From the NCBI RefSeq assembly GCF_039522585.1, contig NZ_BAAADR010000004.1: DNA of 64,000 bases. One strand, given 5' to 3'. Numbering within the stretch: the first letter of the stretch is position 1; each line of letters begins with the position of its first letter. The notes beneath the pieces were generated by a model. It had not been told where the DNA came from. It did no database searches and saw nothing but the letters and a program-made list of their open reading frames with translations. Source of the stretch: Bisbaumannia salifodinae (lineage in GTDB: Bacteria; Pseudomonadota; Gammaproteobacteria; Pseudomonadales; Halomonadaceae). A program made the translations under genes and the position numbers. Positions 16,325 through 25,298 of this stretch are shown here, in pieces.

Positions 16325-17479
16325 TCAGAAGTGGTACTTGAACCTCAGGCGGCCGCCGTAGCGGTCGGCGTCGTCCAGGTCGTCGATCTCCTCGTGATCG
16401 ACCCGGCTATAGAAGGCGCCGAGGTAGAGGTCGAAATTCTCGATGCCAATCGCATCGGGAAAGCGGTAGGAGGCATAGAGCGTATCCACCGTGTATTCGC
16501 CCGGTTCGGTCAGGGTCCCCATGGCCCCGGGCTTGACCTCGTCAATCTCGTTGTGGGCATGGATATAGCCCAGGCCGGCGTTGCCCCAGAGCGCGTTGAG
16601 GCCCAGGGTCAGGTTGTCCTCCTGATGGGCATCCAGGTAAGCCAGGTTGGCGTTGACCGACCAGTCGCCGGCGGCGTAGGAGAGGCGCGTGCCGTAGCCG
16701 GTGCGGTCGCTGATATCCTCGCCGCGTTCGTCGACCAGGGCATCGTCGACCAGGTTGGTTTCCGCCCCCACGGCCAGCGTCCAGGGGCCGGGGGTCCAGG
16801 CCAGCACCGGACGCACGATAAAGGAGTTCTTGCTCTCCTCGAGTGCGAAGCCATGGTAGGTGCCGCCGTTGTTGCCGTTCTCGAAGAGGTCGGTGCGATC
16901 CCCGAACAGGGTGGCGAGCTCGGCATAGAGGTCGCCGCTGCGCTGGCTGAGCAGCACCTGGCCCGAGTTCCCGGCGCGACCGCGGCCCTCCTTGGCCTGA
17001 TAGACATAGCCCTGGCCATCGGCATAGAGGCCATCCGAGGTGTCGCCGCTGTAGCCGACGAAGACGTCCTGGCCCAGGGGGAAGAGGTCGAAGGCCTCGA
17101 AGCGGCCGATCTTGAGCTCCAGGCCGCCGGGGTTGCCCAGGGCCAGCCAGGCATCATCCAGGCCGAAGCCGCCGTCGGTCTGGATCAGCGGCTGCGTCTT
17201 GAAGCGCGCGTAATTTCCCGTGGCGCTGGTGCGCTCGCCGCTCACGTCGAGCAGGATGCGCCCGGTCTGGTTGTACTCGTCGCTGGTGTCGATCTCGTCG
17301 TCGGTGAAAATGGGGCCCGACTGGGTGTTGTAGGAATTGATATCGAGTTCCACATCGCCGCCGAAGCTAAGTCGGCCCTGCTCGTTTTCCAGGGTGATGC
17401 CGGCGAAGGCCGGGGCGGTGGCGGCGAGGGCGAAGGATCCCATCAAGGTTGTTATTGAAGTCTTCACTGCATTCCTCAT
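16325..17479 (-). CDS. Carbohydrate-type outer-membrane porin
   Basis: A 384-residue outer-membrane barrel with a 26-residue signal peptide (MRNAVKTSITTLMGSFALAA, ending APAFA). Residues such as RLSFGGDVELDIN, GRILLDVSGERTSATGNYARF, LKIGRFEAFDLFPLGQDV and the C-terminal LRFKYHF fit the sugar porins seen in Halomonas-like genomes. It is the last gene of the leftward ABC-transporter unit, so it probably admits myo-inositol or its isomers through the outer membrane. It is separated from the permease gene by a hairpin-containing 183-base spacer. Confidence 0.75.
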   Translation of the reverse strand: MRNAVKTSITTLMGSFALAATAPAFAGITLENEQGRLSFGGDVELDINSYNTQSGPIFTDDEIDTSDEYNQTGRILLDVSGERTSATGNYARFKTQPLIQTDGGFGLDDAWLALGNPGGLELKIGRFEAFDLFPLGQDVFVGYSGDTSDGLYADGQGYVYQAKEGRGRAGNSGQVLLSQRSGDLYAELATLFGDRTDLFENGNNGGTYHGFALEESKNSFIVRPVLAWTPGPWTLAVGAETNLVDDALVDERGEDISDRTGYGTRLSYAAGDWSVNANLAYLDAHQEDNLTLGLNALWGNAGLGYIHAHNEIDEVKPGAMGTLTEPGEYTVDTLYASYRFPDAIGIENFDLYLGAFYSRVDHEEIDDLDDADRYGGRLRFKYHF

Positions 17480-17626
17480 GTCATCGTTGTTGTGTTGGCG
17501 AGTTAGCGTGGGTGTTGCTGGCTTGCGTGACTGGGGCGGTGACCTCCCTGTGGCTAATGGGCAAGGCGTGGCCCTTGGCCGAGGCGAAGGCCTCGGTCAG
17601 GCGGGCGTTGACTGGCGAGAAAGGGA

Positions 17627-17652
17627 GCCGCACCGGAGTCTTCCGGCGCGGC
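17627..17652 (-). terminator. Hairpin between permease and porin genes
   Basis: GCCGC-A-CCGGA pairs with TCCGG-C-GCGGC (10 pairs, one A/C mismatch, 4-base loop) 10 bases after the permease stop. There is only a weak T-rich tract (TCCCTTTC), so it is more likely an attenuator or an mRNA-processing hairpin than a full terminator. Confidence 0.45.
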
Positions 17653-17662
17653 GGTGTCAGGC

Positions 17663-18691
17663 TTAGACGGTCTTGTTGCGCTTGCGCTGGCGGTATTGGT
17701 CGATCACCACGGCGGCGACGATGATGGCGCCCTTGACGATGTCCTGGTAGTAGGCATCGACGCCCAGGAAGGTGAAGCCCGAGAGCATCACGCCGAGGAT
17801 CAGGGCGCCGATCACGGTGCCGGCGATGCGGCCCACGCCGCCGGCCAGGCTGGTGCCGCCGATCACCGCCGCGGCGATGGCATCGAGCTCATACATCAGG
17901 CCCATGCCGGCCTGGCCGGTACCGGCCCGGGCCGAGGCTACCACCCCGGCCAGGCCGGCGAGCAGGCCGGCGATGGTGTAGACCAGCACCAGGTGCCGGC
18001 GCACATTGATGCCGGAGACCCGGGCGGCCTGGGGGTTGGCGCCGATGGCGTAGGTGTACTTGCCGTAGCGGGTGTACTTCAGGGCGATATGGAAGAACAC
18101 CGCCACGGCGAGGAAGATGATCACCGGGTTGGCGCCGGAGCCGATCCAGGTGAACTGCTCGGTGAGCATGCTGACCGGCTGGCCGTCGGTGTAGGCGCGG
18201 GCCATGCCCCGGGCGCTGACCATCATGCCCAGGGTGGCGATAAAGGGCGGGATCACCGCGAAGGCGATCAGGGCACCGTTGACCAACCCCGCCAGGGCCC
18301 CGACCAGCAGGCCGGCGAGTAGCGGGAAGACCCAGGGCAGGTCGGTCAGCGCCGGGTAGACGGCGCGCAGGTACTCCGACTGCTGGGCCAGGCTGGCGGT
18401 CACCATGGCGGTCAGGGCCAGTACCGATCCCGAGGAGAGGTCGATGCCTCCGGTGATGATCACCTGGGTCACGCCGATGGCGATGATGCCGATGATCGAC
18501 ATCTGCAGGATCATGATCAGCAGGCGGCGCGGGTTCATCAGGAAGGAGTCGCCGCGGATCGCCCAGCCGAGGACCTCGAACAGCACGGCGATGCCGATCA
18601 GCACCAGGAAGATACTGACCTCGGTAGGGATCTTGCGCTTACGCTTCTTGGGCGCTTCGAGTGGCGTATTGGTGTCGGTTGTTGTCGTCAT
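17663..18691 (-). CDS. iatP: Inositol ABC transporter permease (RbsC-like)
   Basis: A 342-residue permease with about ten membrane spans. The RbsC-family pattern is clear: GVTQVIITGGIDLSSGSVLA (about 78-97), IPPFIATLGMM, and the ATPase-coupling stretch GINVRRHLVLVYTIAGLLAGLAG. In the unit SBP-ATPase-permease it forms the membrane channel of a CUT2-class sugar importer. The gene set and operator boxes match the IbpA-IatA-IatP myo-inositol system known from Caulobacter and others. The start ATG lies 33 bases from the ATPase stop. Confidence 0.82.
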   Translation of the reverse strand: MTTTTDTNTPLEAPKKRKRKIPTEVSIFLVLIGIAVLFEVLGWAIRGDSFLMNPRRLLIMILQMSIIGIIAIGVTQVIITGGIDLSSGSVLALTAMVTASLAQQSEYLRAVYPALTDLPWVFPLLAGLLVGALAGLVNGALIAFAVIPPFIATLGMMVSARGMARAYTDGQPVSMLTEQFTWIGSGANPVIIFLAVAVFFHIALKYTRYGKYTYAIGANPQAARVSGINVRRHLVLVYTIAGLLAGLAGVVASARAGTGQAGMGLMYELDAIAAAVIGGTSLAGGVGRIAGTVIGALILGVMLSGFTFLGVDAYYQDIVKGAIIVAAVVIDQYRQRKRNKTV

Positions 18692-18724
18692 TGTCTTTAC
18701 CCTTGGCTGTCTTGGTGTGTCGGC

Positions 18725-20269
18725 TCAGGCATCCGCCGGTGTCAGGGGGGTGGAGGCCAGCTCCATGATGTTCACCTGGTTGGCCTCGGCCCGGTCGAGA
18801 ACGCCGGTGACCCTGCCCTCGTGCATCACCAGGATGCGGTCGCTCATGCCCAGCACCTCGGGCAGCTCCGAGGAGATCATGATCACCGCCACACCCTGGC
18901 CGGCGAGCTTGCTGATCAGCTTGTGGATCTCGGCCTTGGCGCCGACGTCGATACCGCGGGTCGGCTCGTCGAGGATCAGGATCCGCGGCTGGGTCATCAG
19001 CCAGCGGCCGATCAGCACCTTCTGCTGATTGCCGCCGGAGAGGTTGCCGATACGCTCGTCGAGGCTCGGCGTCTTGACCCGCAGCAGGGCCTTCATGGTG
19101 TCGCACTCATGATCGAGGCGGCCCTGCTCGACGAAGGGGCCCCGGGTGTAGCCGTCGCGCAGCACGGCCATCTCCATGTTTTCGATCACCGACAGGCCGA
19201 GGAACAGGCCGGTCTCCTTGCGGTCCTCGGTGAGCAGCGCCAGGCCACGCAGCATGGCCTGGTGGGGCGAGGAGGTCACCGTCTCCTCGCCGTCGATGGC
19301 GATGCTGCCGCCGCTGGCCGGGGTGACGCCGAACAGGGTCTCGGCGACATTGGTGCGCCCGGAACCCACCAGGCCGGCGATGCCCAGGATCTCGCCGGCG
19401 CGCAGATCGAAGCTGACGTTCTCAAAGACGCCCTCCAGGCTGAGGTCCTTGACCGAGAGCACCACCTCGCCGATGGGTACCTCCTGCTTGGGGAACATCT
19501 GAGTGACCTCGCGGCCCACCATCAACTGGATGATCTTGTCGGAGTCGAGTTCGCTGGCCGGGGCGGCGTGGATAAATTGGCCATCGCGGAACACCGAGAT
19601 GTCGTCGGCGATCTCGAAGACCTCATCCATCTTGTGGGTGATATAGATGATTCCCTTACCCTGGGCGCGCAGGTCATTGATGATGCGGAACAGGTGTTCC
19701 ACCTCGCGGTCGGTGAGCGCCGAGGTGGGCTCGTCCATGATCAGCACGTCGGACTCATAGGAGACCGCCTTGGCGATCTCGATCATCTGGCGTTCCGCCA
19801 CGCTGAGGCGACGCACCTCGGTCTCCGGGTCCATGTCGATGCCCAGGCGTTCGAAGAGCGCCTCGGTCATCCGCAGCATGCGCGGGTGATCGACCAGGCC
19901 GAAGGCATTGAGGGGTTCGCGGCGAATCCAGATATTCTCGGCGATGGTCATGAAGGGCATCAGGTTGAGTTCCTGATGGATCATGGCGATGCCTGCCTCC
20001 AGGGCATCCAGCGGGCCCTTGAGGTCTAGCGGTCGGCCATGCAGGCGCACCTCGCCCTGGTCGGGGATATAGACCCCGGCGATGATCTTCATCAGGGTCG
20101 ACTTGCCGGCACCGTTCTCGCCCATCAGGGCATGCACGGTGCCCGGGCGAATCTTGAGCCGGACATTGTCCAGGGCGACCACGCCGGGGAAGGTCTTGCG
20201 GGCATCGACCACCTCGAGCAGATACTCGGCGGCGTCCACGGTCGGGGCTTCGGCAATCATCGTAGCCAT
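18725..20269 (-). CDS. iatA: Inositol ABC transporter ATPase (double ABC domain)
   Basis: A 514-residue CUT2-type ATPase with two ABC domains. The first has Walker A GENGAGKST (50-58), a modified signature LSVAERQMIEIAKA and Walker B VLIMDEPTSAL. The second has the degenerate Walker A GLVGSGRTNV typical of RbsA-class proteins, signature LSGGNQQKVLIGRWL and Walker B ILILDEPTRGIDVG. It powers import through the adjacent permease. Length is normal for the family. A hairpin separates it from the binding-protein gene upstream. Confidence 0.86.
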   Translation of the reverse strand: MATMIAEAPTVDAAEYLLEVVDARKTFPGVVALDNVRLKIRPGTVHALMGENGAGKSTLMKIIAGVYIPDQGEVRLHGRPLDLKGPLDALEAGIAMIHQELNLMPFMTIAENIWIRREPLNAFGLVDHPRMLRMTEALFERLGIDMDPETEVRRLSVAERQMIEIAKAVSYESDVLIMDEPTSALTDREVEHLFRIINDLRAQGKGIIYITHKMDEVFEIADDISVFRDGQFIHAAPASELDSDKIIQLMVGREVTQMFPKQEVPIGEVVLSVKDLSLEGVFENVSFDLRAGEILGIAGLVGSGRTNVAETLFGVTPASGGSIAIDGEETVTSSPHQAMLRGLALLTEDRKETGLFLGLSVIENMEMAVLRDGYTRGPFVEQGRLDHECDTMKALLRVKTPSLDERIGNLSGGNQQKVLIGRWLMTQPRILILDEPTRGIDVGAKAEIHKLISKLAGQGVAVIMISSELPEVLGMSDRILVMHEGRVTGVLDRAEANQVNIMELASTPLTPADA

Positions 20270-20292
20270 GGGGGAGACTCCTGAGGCGATGA

Positions 20293-20314
20293 GGGCCCGC
20301 CAACCGGCGGGCCC
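20293..20314 (-). terminator. Hairpin between binding-protein and ATPase genes
   Basis: GGGCCCGCC pairs with GGCGGGCCC over an AACC loop (9 bp), directly after the binding-protein stop and 24 bases before the ATPase start. There is no T-run. Such intercistronic hairpins commonly protect the upstream transcript, giving more binding protein than ATPase. Confidence 0.55.
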
Positions 20315-20321
20315 GCGAGCA

Positions 20322-21239
20322 TCAATTGGTGAGGAAGTCGTCGAGGTTGTCGGGGGTCACCAACTGGAAGGGCACCATATTGATGCTTTCCACCGGCTCA
20401 CCATTGGCCAGGTCGATGGCGACCTCGACGGCGCCGCCGCCCTGGCCGACCGGATCCTGGAAGACGCTGACCGCCAGCTCGCCGCGCTGCATGGCGTCCA
20501 GGGCATCGCGGGTGGCATCGATACCGCCCACCAGGATGTCAGCGGGGGAGATGCCGGACTGCTTCATGGCGATCAGGGCACCGAGGGCCATCTCGTCGTT
20601 ATTGGCGGCGATGGCGTCGATCCGCTCGCCACCGACGATCCAGTTATTCATCAGGTCGATGGCCTCGGTGCGCTGGTAGTCGGCGGTCTGCATGTCGACC
20701 AGCTCCAGGCCCGGGTAGGCGTCGAAGACCGATTCGACCCCGGCGGTACGCTCGTGGGTGGCGCTGGAGGAGAGCTCGCCGAGCATCACCGCCACGCGCC
20801 CCTCGCCGCCGAGCCTCTCGGCCAGGGCCTGCATCTGCAGCTCGCCGGCCACCCGCTGTTCGGAACCGACGAAGGCCACACCCTCGTGATCCATGTCGTC
20901 GCCCTCGGGCTGGCGGTTGACATAGACCAGGGGAATGCCGCTCTCCACCGCGGCCTGGGTCATCATGCTGGTGGCGGCGGTATCCACCGGGTTGATGATG
21001 ATGGCGTCGACCCCCTGGGCGGCCAGGCTCTGGGTCTGGCTGAGCTGGCGGCCGATATCCCCCTGGGCATCCAGGAACTGGATGTCCCAGCCCTGGCTCT
21101 CGGCCTCGGCCTGCATGGCATTGCGCATGCTGGTCAGGAAGTTGTCGTCGAAGTAGGCCACCGAGACGCCGATGGTCTGAGCCATGGCGCTGGTGGAGCA
21201 GAGGGTGGCAAGGGCGGCGCCGAGTAGCAGGCGTTTCAT
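20322..21239 (-). CDS. ibpA: Inositol ABC transporter substrate-binding protein
   Basis: A 305-residue periplasmic binding protein of the ribose-binding class. The signal peptide is MKRLLLGAALATLCSTSAMA with cleavage before QTIGVSV. Family landmarks are YFDDNFLTSMRNAMQAEAES, DAIIINPVDTAA (about 92-103), YVNRQP and AANNDEMALGALIAM. The conserved NPVDTAATSM and NRQPEGDD segments resemble IbpA-type inositol receptors. It is the first gene of the leftward transporter operon. Two inositol-regulator boxes (21322-21335 and 21381-21394) lie in its promoter. Confidence 0.82.
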   Translation of the reverse strand: MKRLLLGAALATLCSTSAMAQTIGVSVAYFDDNFLTSMRNAMQAEAESQGWDIQFLDAQGDIGRQLSQTQSLAAQGVDAIIINPVDTAATSMMTQAAVESGIPLVYVNRQPEGDDMDHEGVAFVGSEQRVAGELQMQALAERLGGEGRVAVMLGELSSSATHERTAGVESVFDAYPGLELVDMQTADYQRTEAIDLMNNWIVGGERIDAIAANNDEMALGALIAMKQSGISPADILVGGIDATRDALDAMQRGELAVSVFQDPVGQGGGAVEVAIDLANGEPVESINMVPFQLVTPDNLDDFLTN

Positions 21240-21321
21240 AGTGAGTCTCCATTGCGTGTCGTTGTGGTTATTGCCAGCGGGGCTGGTGAAAGGAGCAGGT
21301 TTTCCATCGAAACCCTGTTAT

Positions 21322-21335
21322 GGAATTTAGATTCC
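21322..21335. promoter_or_regulatory. Inositol regulator box 1 (ABC transporter promoter)
   Basis: GGAATTTAGATTCC, a perfect GGAA-N6-TTCC palindrome, the reported binding pattern of RpiR-type inositol regulators such as Sinorhizobium IolR. It lies 83 bases before the binding-protein start. Confidence 0.78.
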
Positions 21336-21380
21336 ATTTGGGCATTTTGCAAAAATATTATTCTATACTTTGGTATAAAT

Positions 21381-21394
21381 AGAATTATTGTTCC
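21381..21394. promoter_or_regulatory. Inositol regulator box 2 (ABC transporter promoter)
   Basis: AGAATTATTGTTCC matches GGAA-N6-TTCC with one change, 59 bases from box 1. Between the two lies another inverted repeat, TATAC-N4-GTATA (21364-21377). The AT-rich stretch between boxes probably contains the promoter; paired boxes suggest cooperative repression. Confidence 0.65.
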
Positions 21395-21430
21395 GTTTTT
21401 GGCCGCCGCGCCGACCGCCCGTTCGGGCAT

Positions 21431-21455
21431 AAAAAAGCCCCGCATTGAGCGGGGC
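21431..21455 (-). terminator. Terminator after iolB
   Basis: GCCCCGC and GCGGGGC (7 bp, ATTGA loop) followed on the minus strand by six Ts, 32 bases after the iolB stop. It insulates iolB from the transporter promoter. Confidence 0.85.
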
Positions 21456-21486
21456 GAAGAGACGTCTGACCTGGATCAGGGGACGA

Positions 21487-22290
21487 TCACTGCTTGACGA
21501 TCCATTCGTGAGCCGGGTCGTTCTGGAATTTCCAGTTCCGCTTGGGGCCGGCCATCACATTGAGGTAGTAGAGCTCGTAGCCGTGGGGGGTGCCCACCGG
21601 ATGGTAGCCTCGGGGCACCATCACGCAGCAGCCATTCTCCACCGCCATGGTCTCGTCCAGGCTGCGATCATCGGTGTAGACCCGCTGGAAGGCGAAGCCC
21701 TGGGCGGGGTTGAGGCGGTGGTAGTAGGTCTCCTCGAGGATCGACTCCTCGGGCAGGTTGTCCACGTCGTGCTTGTGGGGCGGATAGCTGGACCAGTTGC
21801 CCGCCGGGGTATAGACCTCCACCACCAGCAGGCCGTCCGCCGGCTCGGTCTCCGGTAGGATGTCCTGGATATGCCGGGTGTTGGTGCCGCTGCCCCGGGT
21901 GCTGCGCTTGATCTGATCCGGGGCGATCAGCCGCGGCGCGTGATTGCCGTGGCCGGGGGCGCTGCACACCGCCAGCTCCATGTCGGTGGTGGCCTCGACG
22001 CCATAGCTCACGCCGTCGGGGAGGTAGACGGCGTAGGGCGGGACCTTCTCGAAGATATCCATGCGCTGGCCGATGTCCTCCCAGCGCTGCTCGCCGCAGC
22101 TCACGGTGGCGCGGCCGCTCAGCAGCACCAGGCAGTGCTCGCGGCCCTCGGTATTGGCCTCCAGCCGCTGGCCCTTGGCCAGTTGGTGGACGCGGAAGCC
22201 CACGTGCTCCCAGCCGGCGGATTGCGGGGTGACTTCCAGCACCTTGCCCTGGGCGTCGGGGTGCTGGGGACGAACGAGGAGTGAGGTCAT
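21487..22290 (-). CDS. iolB: 5-deoxy-glucuronate isomerase
   Basis: A 267-residue cupin-fold isomerase converting 5-deoxy-D-glucuronate to 2-deoxy-5-keto-D-gluconate, the fourth step of myo-inositol catabolism. The IolB pattern is clear: GWEHVGFRVHQLAKGQ near the N-terminus, NWSSYPPHKHDVD (metal-binding histidines, about 165-177), LEETYYHRLNPAQGFAFQRVY and the C-terminal GYHPVGTPHGYELYYLNVMAGP with further ligands. It follows the regulator gene after 45 bases and is probably co-transcribed from the box-controlled promoter upstream of that gene. Confidence 0.93.
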   Translation of the reverse strand: MTSLLVRPQHPDAQGKVLEVTPQSAGWEHVGFRVHQLAKGQRLEANTEGREHCLVLLSGRATVSCGEQRWEDIGQRMDIFEKVPPYAVYLPDGVSYGVEATTDMELAVCSAPGHGNHAPRLIAPDQIKRSTRGSGTNTRHIQDILPETEPADGLLVVEVYTPAGNWSSYPPHKHDVDNLPEESILEETYYHRLNPAQGFAFQRVYTDDRSLDETMAVENGCCVMVPRGYHPVGTPHGYELYYLNVMAGPKRNWKFQNDPAHEWIVKQ

Positions 22291-22335
22291 GGAATGCCCT
22301 CCTGAAACGGTTGCGAAATGGGTGACGTGGCGGCG

Positions 22336-23202
22336 TCAGCGGACGGCGGGGGAGTCGTTGCCGTCGTCGATGCCATCTCGTGCCTTGTCCTGACGCACCC
22401 CCAGGGCGATGGCCAGGGTCTGGGTCAGGCACAGCGAGGCGGTCAGGCCGCGGAAGCTCTTGACCTCGGCCTCGTGCACCACCAGCGAGACGTCGGCCAG
22501 CCGGGCCAGGGGGCTCAAGCTGGAATCGGTGATCACCACCAGCGGCAGGCCCCGCGCCTTGGCCTCCTCCGCCGCCTCCCGGGACTCCTGGGCATAGGGC
22601 GAGAAGCTCACCACCATCAGCGCATCCCGGTCGCCCATGGACTTGAGCTGCTCCAGGTGCATGCCCCCCAGGCCGCTGACCAGTTGGGTGCGCTTGTCCA
22701 CGTGTTGCAGCGCATAGGCCATATAGCTAGCTACCACGAAGCTGCGCCGGGCCCCCATCACATGGACGATCTCCGCCTTCTCGAAGATGTCCAGGGCCTG
22801 CTCCAGGTGGCGGGGGTCGATGCGCCCCGGCAACTGGTCGAGCACCTCCCGGTTGGCCTCGGCGAACTCCCACAGCAGCTCGGTGCTGTCCGGCGTCTCG
22901 CCGGTGGCGGTGCGCACGGCGCGAATCCGCTCGGTGTAGTTGGGCAGCTCGTCCACCAGGCGCGCGCGGAACAGCTGCTGCATCTCCGAGAAGCCCTTGA
23001 AGCCGAAGCTGTTGGCGAAGCGGATCAGGGTCGAGGGGGTGACCCCGGCCTGGTCGGCCAGCTTGGCCACGGTGGCGAAGGCCACCTCCTGGGGGTGGTC
23101 GAGCAGGAAGCGGGCGGTCTGCTGCAGGCGCCGGCTCAGCGCCGGGTAGTCCGCGGTGATGCGCGCTTCCAGGGTGGTGAAGTCCTGTGGGGTCTGATTC
23201 AT
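22336..23202 (-). CDS. iolR: RpiR-family regulator of inositol catabolism (HTH plus SIS domain)
   Basis: A 288-residue protein with an N-terminal HTH_6 domain (ATVAKLADQAGVTPSTLIRFAN, about 42-63; helix continuing FKGFSEMQ) and a C-terminal SIS sugar-phosphate-binding domain (VHVMGARRSF to LPLVVITDSSLSPLA). RpiR proteins sense phosphorylated sugars; in Sinorhizobium the RpiR-type IolR represses inositol genes through GGAA-N6-TTCC sites and responds to a phosphorylated intermediate. The same site lies 66 bases before this gene (23268-23281), implying autoregulation. Confidence 0.85.
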   Translation of the reverse strand: MNQTPQDFTTLEARITADYPALSRRLQQTARFLLDHPQEVAFATVAKLADQAGVTPSTLIRFANSFGFKGFSEMQQLFRARLVDELPNYTERIRAVRTATGETPDSTELLWEFAEANREVLDQLPGRIDPRHLEQALDIFEKAEIVHVMGARRSFVVASYMAYALQHVDKRTQLVSGLGGMHLEQLKSMGDRDALMVVSFSPYAQESREAAEEAKARGLPLVVITDSSLSPLARLADVSLVVHEAEVKSFRGLTASLCLTQTLAIALGVRQDKARDGIDDGNDSPAVR

Positions 23203-23267
23203 GGTGTCCGCCTTGCCGATGACTGGTCAGCGTCCGGGTGTCGGTATGCTCACACCCTAGCACCTTG

Positions 23268-23281
23268 GGAATAAAAATTCC
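23268..23281. promoter_or_regulatory. Inositol regulator box 3 (regulator/iolB promoter)
   Basis: GGAATAAAAATTCC, a perfect GGAA-N6-TTCC palindrome, 66 bases before the regulator start. A TATACT hexamer on the minus strand at about 23293-23298 could be a -10 element; it is the only candidate I see. Confidence 0.78.
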
Positions 23282-23461
23282 ATTGAAACGTTAGTATAGA
23301 ATGCCGGGTCTGGCAATGGCCTCCCTGGGCGCCTCGGGCGCTCCGTGGCCTTCGTCTTTGGTCGTAGATGATCGGGGTGGAATCGCGGAGAGCCGCGCCA
23401 CGCCTGGGATGCCGGCGGACCGGCGGGTGATAAAATGAAATATTCAGTCTGTTGATGAAGT

Positions 23462-23475
23462 GGAATAATTGTTCT
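23462..23475. promoter_or_regulatory. Inositol regulator box 4 (iolI-iolH-iolG promoter)
   Basis: GGAATAATTGTTCT, one mismatch from GGAA-N6-TTCC, 58 bases before the iolI start. The GC-rich stretch between 23300 and 23440 shows no gene; an AT-rich patch around 23430-23475 probably holds the promoter. Confidence 0.7.
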
Positions 23476-23532
23476 AGTCTTCGGGCAGACCACAACAACC
23501 ACGACAATCACGCCCTCAACCCGGAGGCCGCC

Positions 23533-24357
23533 ATGGCTCAAACCAACGTGAAGTTCGCCCTCAACCATATGGTCTGCCCGCGCTGGACGCCACTGCAACT
23601 GATCGAGATCGCCGCCGAAATGGGGGTGGGCGCGGTGGAGCTGCGCAACGACGTGGGCGACAACAGCCTGACTGATCGGCAACAGGCCCAGGCCGCCGGC
23701 CGCCGGGCCCGGGAGCTGGGCATCGAGGTGCTCAGCCTCAACGCCCTCTATCCTTTCAATATCTGGAACGAGGAACGCGCCGCCCAGGCCGAGGCCATGG
23801 CCGAACTGCTCGCCGCCGCCGGCGGTCACGGCCTGGTGCTCTGCCCGCTGGTGGATGGCGACGATGACGCCTCTCCCGAACAGTGCCGCGCCCGGCTGGA
23901 GCAGGCGCTGACCGCCCTGGACGCCATCCTCGGGCGCCATGACCTCAAGGGCTTCGTCGAGCCGCTGGGCTTCCCGATCTCTACCCTGCGCACCAAGGCC
24001 GAGGCGGTGCAGACCATCCGCGAGCTGGGGCTGGCGTCGCGCTTCGGCCTGGTCCACGACACCTTCCACCACCAGGGCGCCGGCGAGCGCGAGTTCTTCG
24101 CCGAACGCACGGGGCTGGTGCATATCTCCGGCGTCGAGGACCCGGCCGTCGGCTTCGAGGCGATGCTCGATCCCCACCGCCTGCTGGTGGGCGAGGACGA
24201 CCGCCTCGACAACCTCGGCCAGATCCGCCGGCTGCTGGAGGAGGGCTATCAGGGCTATCTCTCCTTCGAGCCCTTCGCCGACTCGGTGCACGCCGCCGAG
24301 GACCCGGTGGCCGAGCTGCGCCGGAGCATGGATTTCGTGCGCGCCGGCCTCGCCTGA
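23533..24357 (+). CDS. iolI: 2-keto-myo-inositol isomerase-like TIM-barrel protein
   Basis: A 274-residue xylose-isomerase-type TIM barrel. The N-terminus FALNHMVCPRWTPLQLIEIA, E-rich GAVELRND, metal-site HDTFHHQGAG and YLSFEPFAD fit IolI, which interconverts inosose isomers so that scyllo- or D-chiro-inositol can enter the pathway. The start ATG follows CGGAGGCCG; an upstream in-frame codon at 23452 would run through the operator box and is unlikely. It leads an iolI-iolH-iolG operon with short gaps of 12-30 bases. Other TIM-barrel sugar isomerases cannot be excluded. Confidence 0.68.
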   Translation: MAQTNVKFALNHMVCPRWTPLQLIEIAAEMGVGAVELRNDVGDNSLTDRQQAQAAGRRARELGIEVLSLNALYPFNIWNEERAAQAEAMAELLAAAGGHGLVLCPLVDGDDDASPEQCRARLEQALTALDAILGRHDLKGFVEPLGFPISTLRTKAEAVQTIRELGLASRFGLVHDTFHHQGAGEREFFAERTGLVHISGVEDPAVGFEAMLDPHRLLVGEDDRLDNLGQIRRLLEEGYQGYLSFEPFADSVHAAEDPVAELRRSMDFVRAGLA

Positions 24358-24386
24358 GCCGCCCCAGAACCCAGGAGGATGACCCC

Positions 24387-25286
24387 ATGAAGATCGCCCT
24401 CGATCCGCATATGCATCGCCACCTCTCCCTGCCGGAGATCTGTCGACTCACCAAGGAGCTCGGCTACGACTATGTCGAGCTCTCGCCGCGCCCCGACTTC
24501 ATGGTCTGGTGGACCCGGCCGCGCACCTATCCCGCCGCCGTCCAGGCCTTCAAGAAGGCCATGCGCGAGCACGACGTCGGCCTGGCCACCATGCAGCCCA
24601 TGTACCGCTGGTCCAGCCCCTACCGGGACGAGTGGGAAATGGCCATGGACAACTGGAAGCGCATCATCGAGGTGGCGGTGGAGCTGGAGTGCGACACCCT
24701 GATCTCCGAGTTCGGTCGCGGCGGTTCCGTGGAGCGCTCCCAGGCCGACCGCCAGGGCATCCACACCCCCGAGGCCTGCGAGAACGCCTTCTGGCGCTCC
24801 ATGGACGTGCTGGTGCCGATCCTCGAGCGCGAGGGCCTGACCCTGAGCGTCGAGCCTCACCCGGAGGACTGGATCGAGACCATGGAACCGGCGGTGGAGA
24901 TCATCAAGACCATCGATTCCCCGTCGGTGAAGTGCTCCTATATCGCGCCGCACTGCTTCTACTACGGCGATGACATGGCCGAGACCATTCGCGCCACCCA
25001 GGGCGAGCTGGTGCATGCCCGGGTCGCCGACACCTTCAACCACAAGGCCTCCTCCCAGCTGCGCTATATCGTCAACCCGCCGGGCTCCGAGGCCCGGGTG
25101 CACCAGCACCTGGACATCGGCGAGGGCGAGATCGACTGGGACGTCTTCTTCAAGACCCTGCACGAGGTGGGCTTCGATGGGGTGCTCTCCAGCTGCGTCT
25201 TCGGCTGGGAGGAGCGGGCCGTGGAGTCGTCCCGCTTCATGCGCCAGGAGATTCAGCGTTACGTCGACAAGTACTGGAACCAGTAA
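24387..25286 (+). CDS. iolH: IolH-like sugar phosphate isomerase/epimerase
   Basis: A 299-residue TIM-barrel protein closely matching the IolH pattern: MKIALDPHMHRHLSLPEICR, GYDYVELSPRPDF, NWKRIIEVAVELECDTLISE, ADTFNHKASSQLRYIVNPPG and HQHLDIGEGEIDWDVFF. IolH occurs in many inositol operons and has no fully settled activity; the fold suggests isomerisation of an inositol-derived keto sugar. It has its own ribosome site (CCAGGAGGAT). It sits between the presumed isomerase and the inositol dehydrogenase in one operon. Confidence 0.8.
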   Translation: MKIALDPHMHRHLSLPEICRLTKELGYDYVELSPRPDFMVWWTRPRTYPAAVQAFKKAMREHDVGLATMQPMYRWSSPYRDEWEMAMDNWKRIIEVAVELECDTLISEFGRGGSVERSQADRQGIHTPEACENAFWRSMDVLVPILEREGLTLSVEPHPEDWIETMEPAVEIIKTIDSPSVKCSYIAPHCFYYGDDMAETIRATQGELVHARVADTFNHKASSQLRYIVNPPGSEARVHQHLDIGEGEIDWDVFFKTLHEVGFDGVLSSCVFGWEERAVESSRFMRQEIQRYVDKYWNQ

Positions 25287-25298
25287 AAGGACAACACC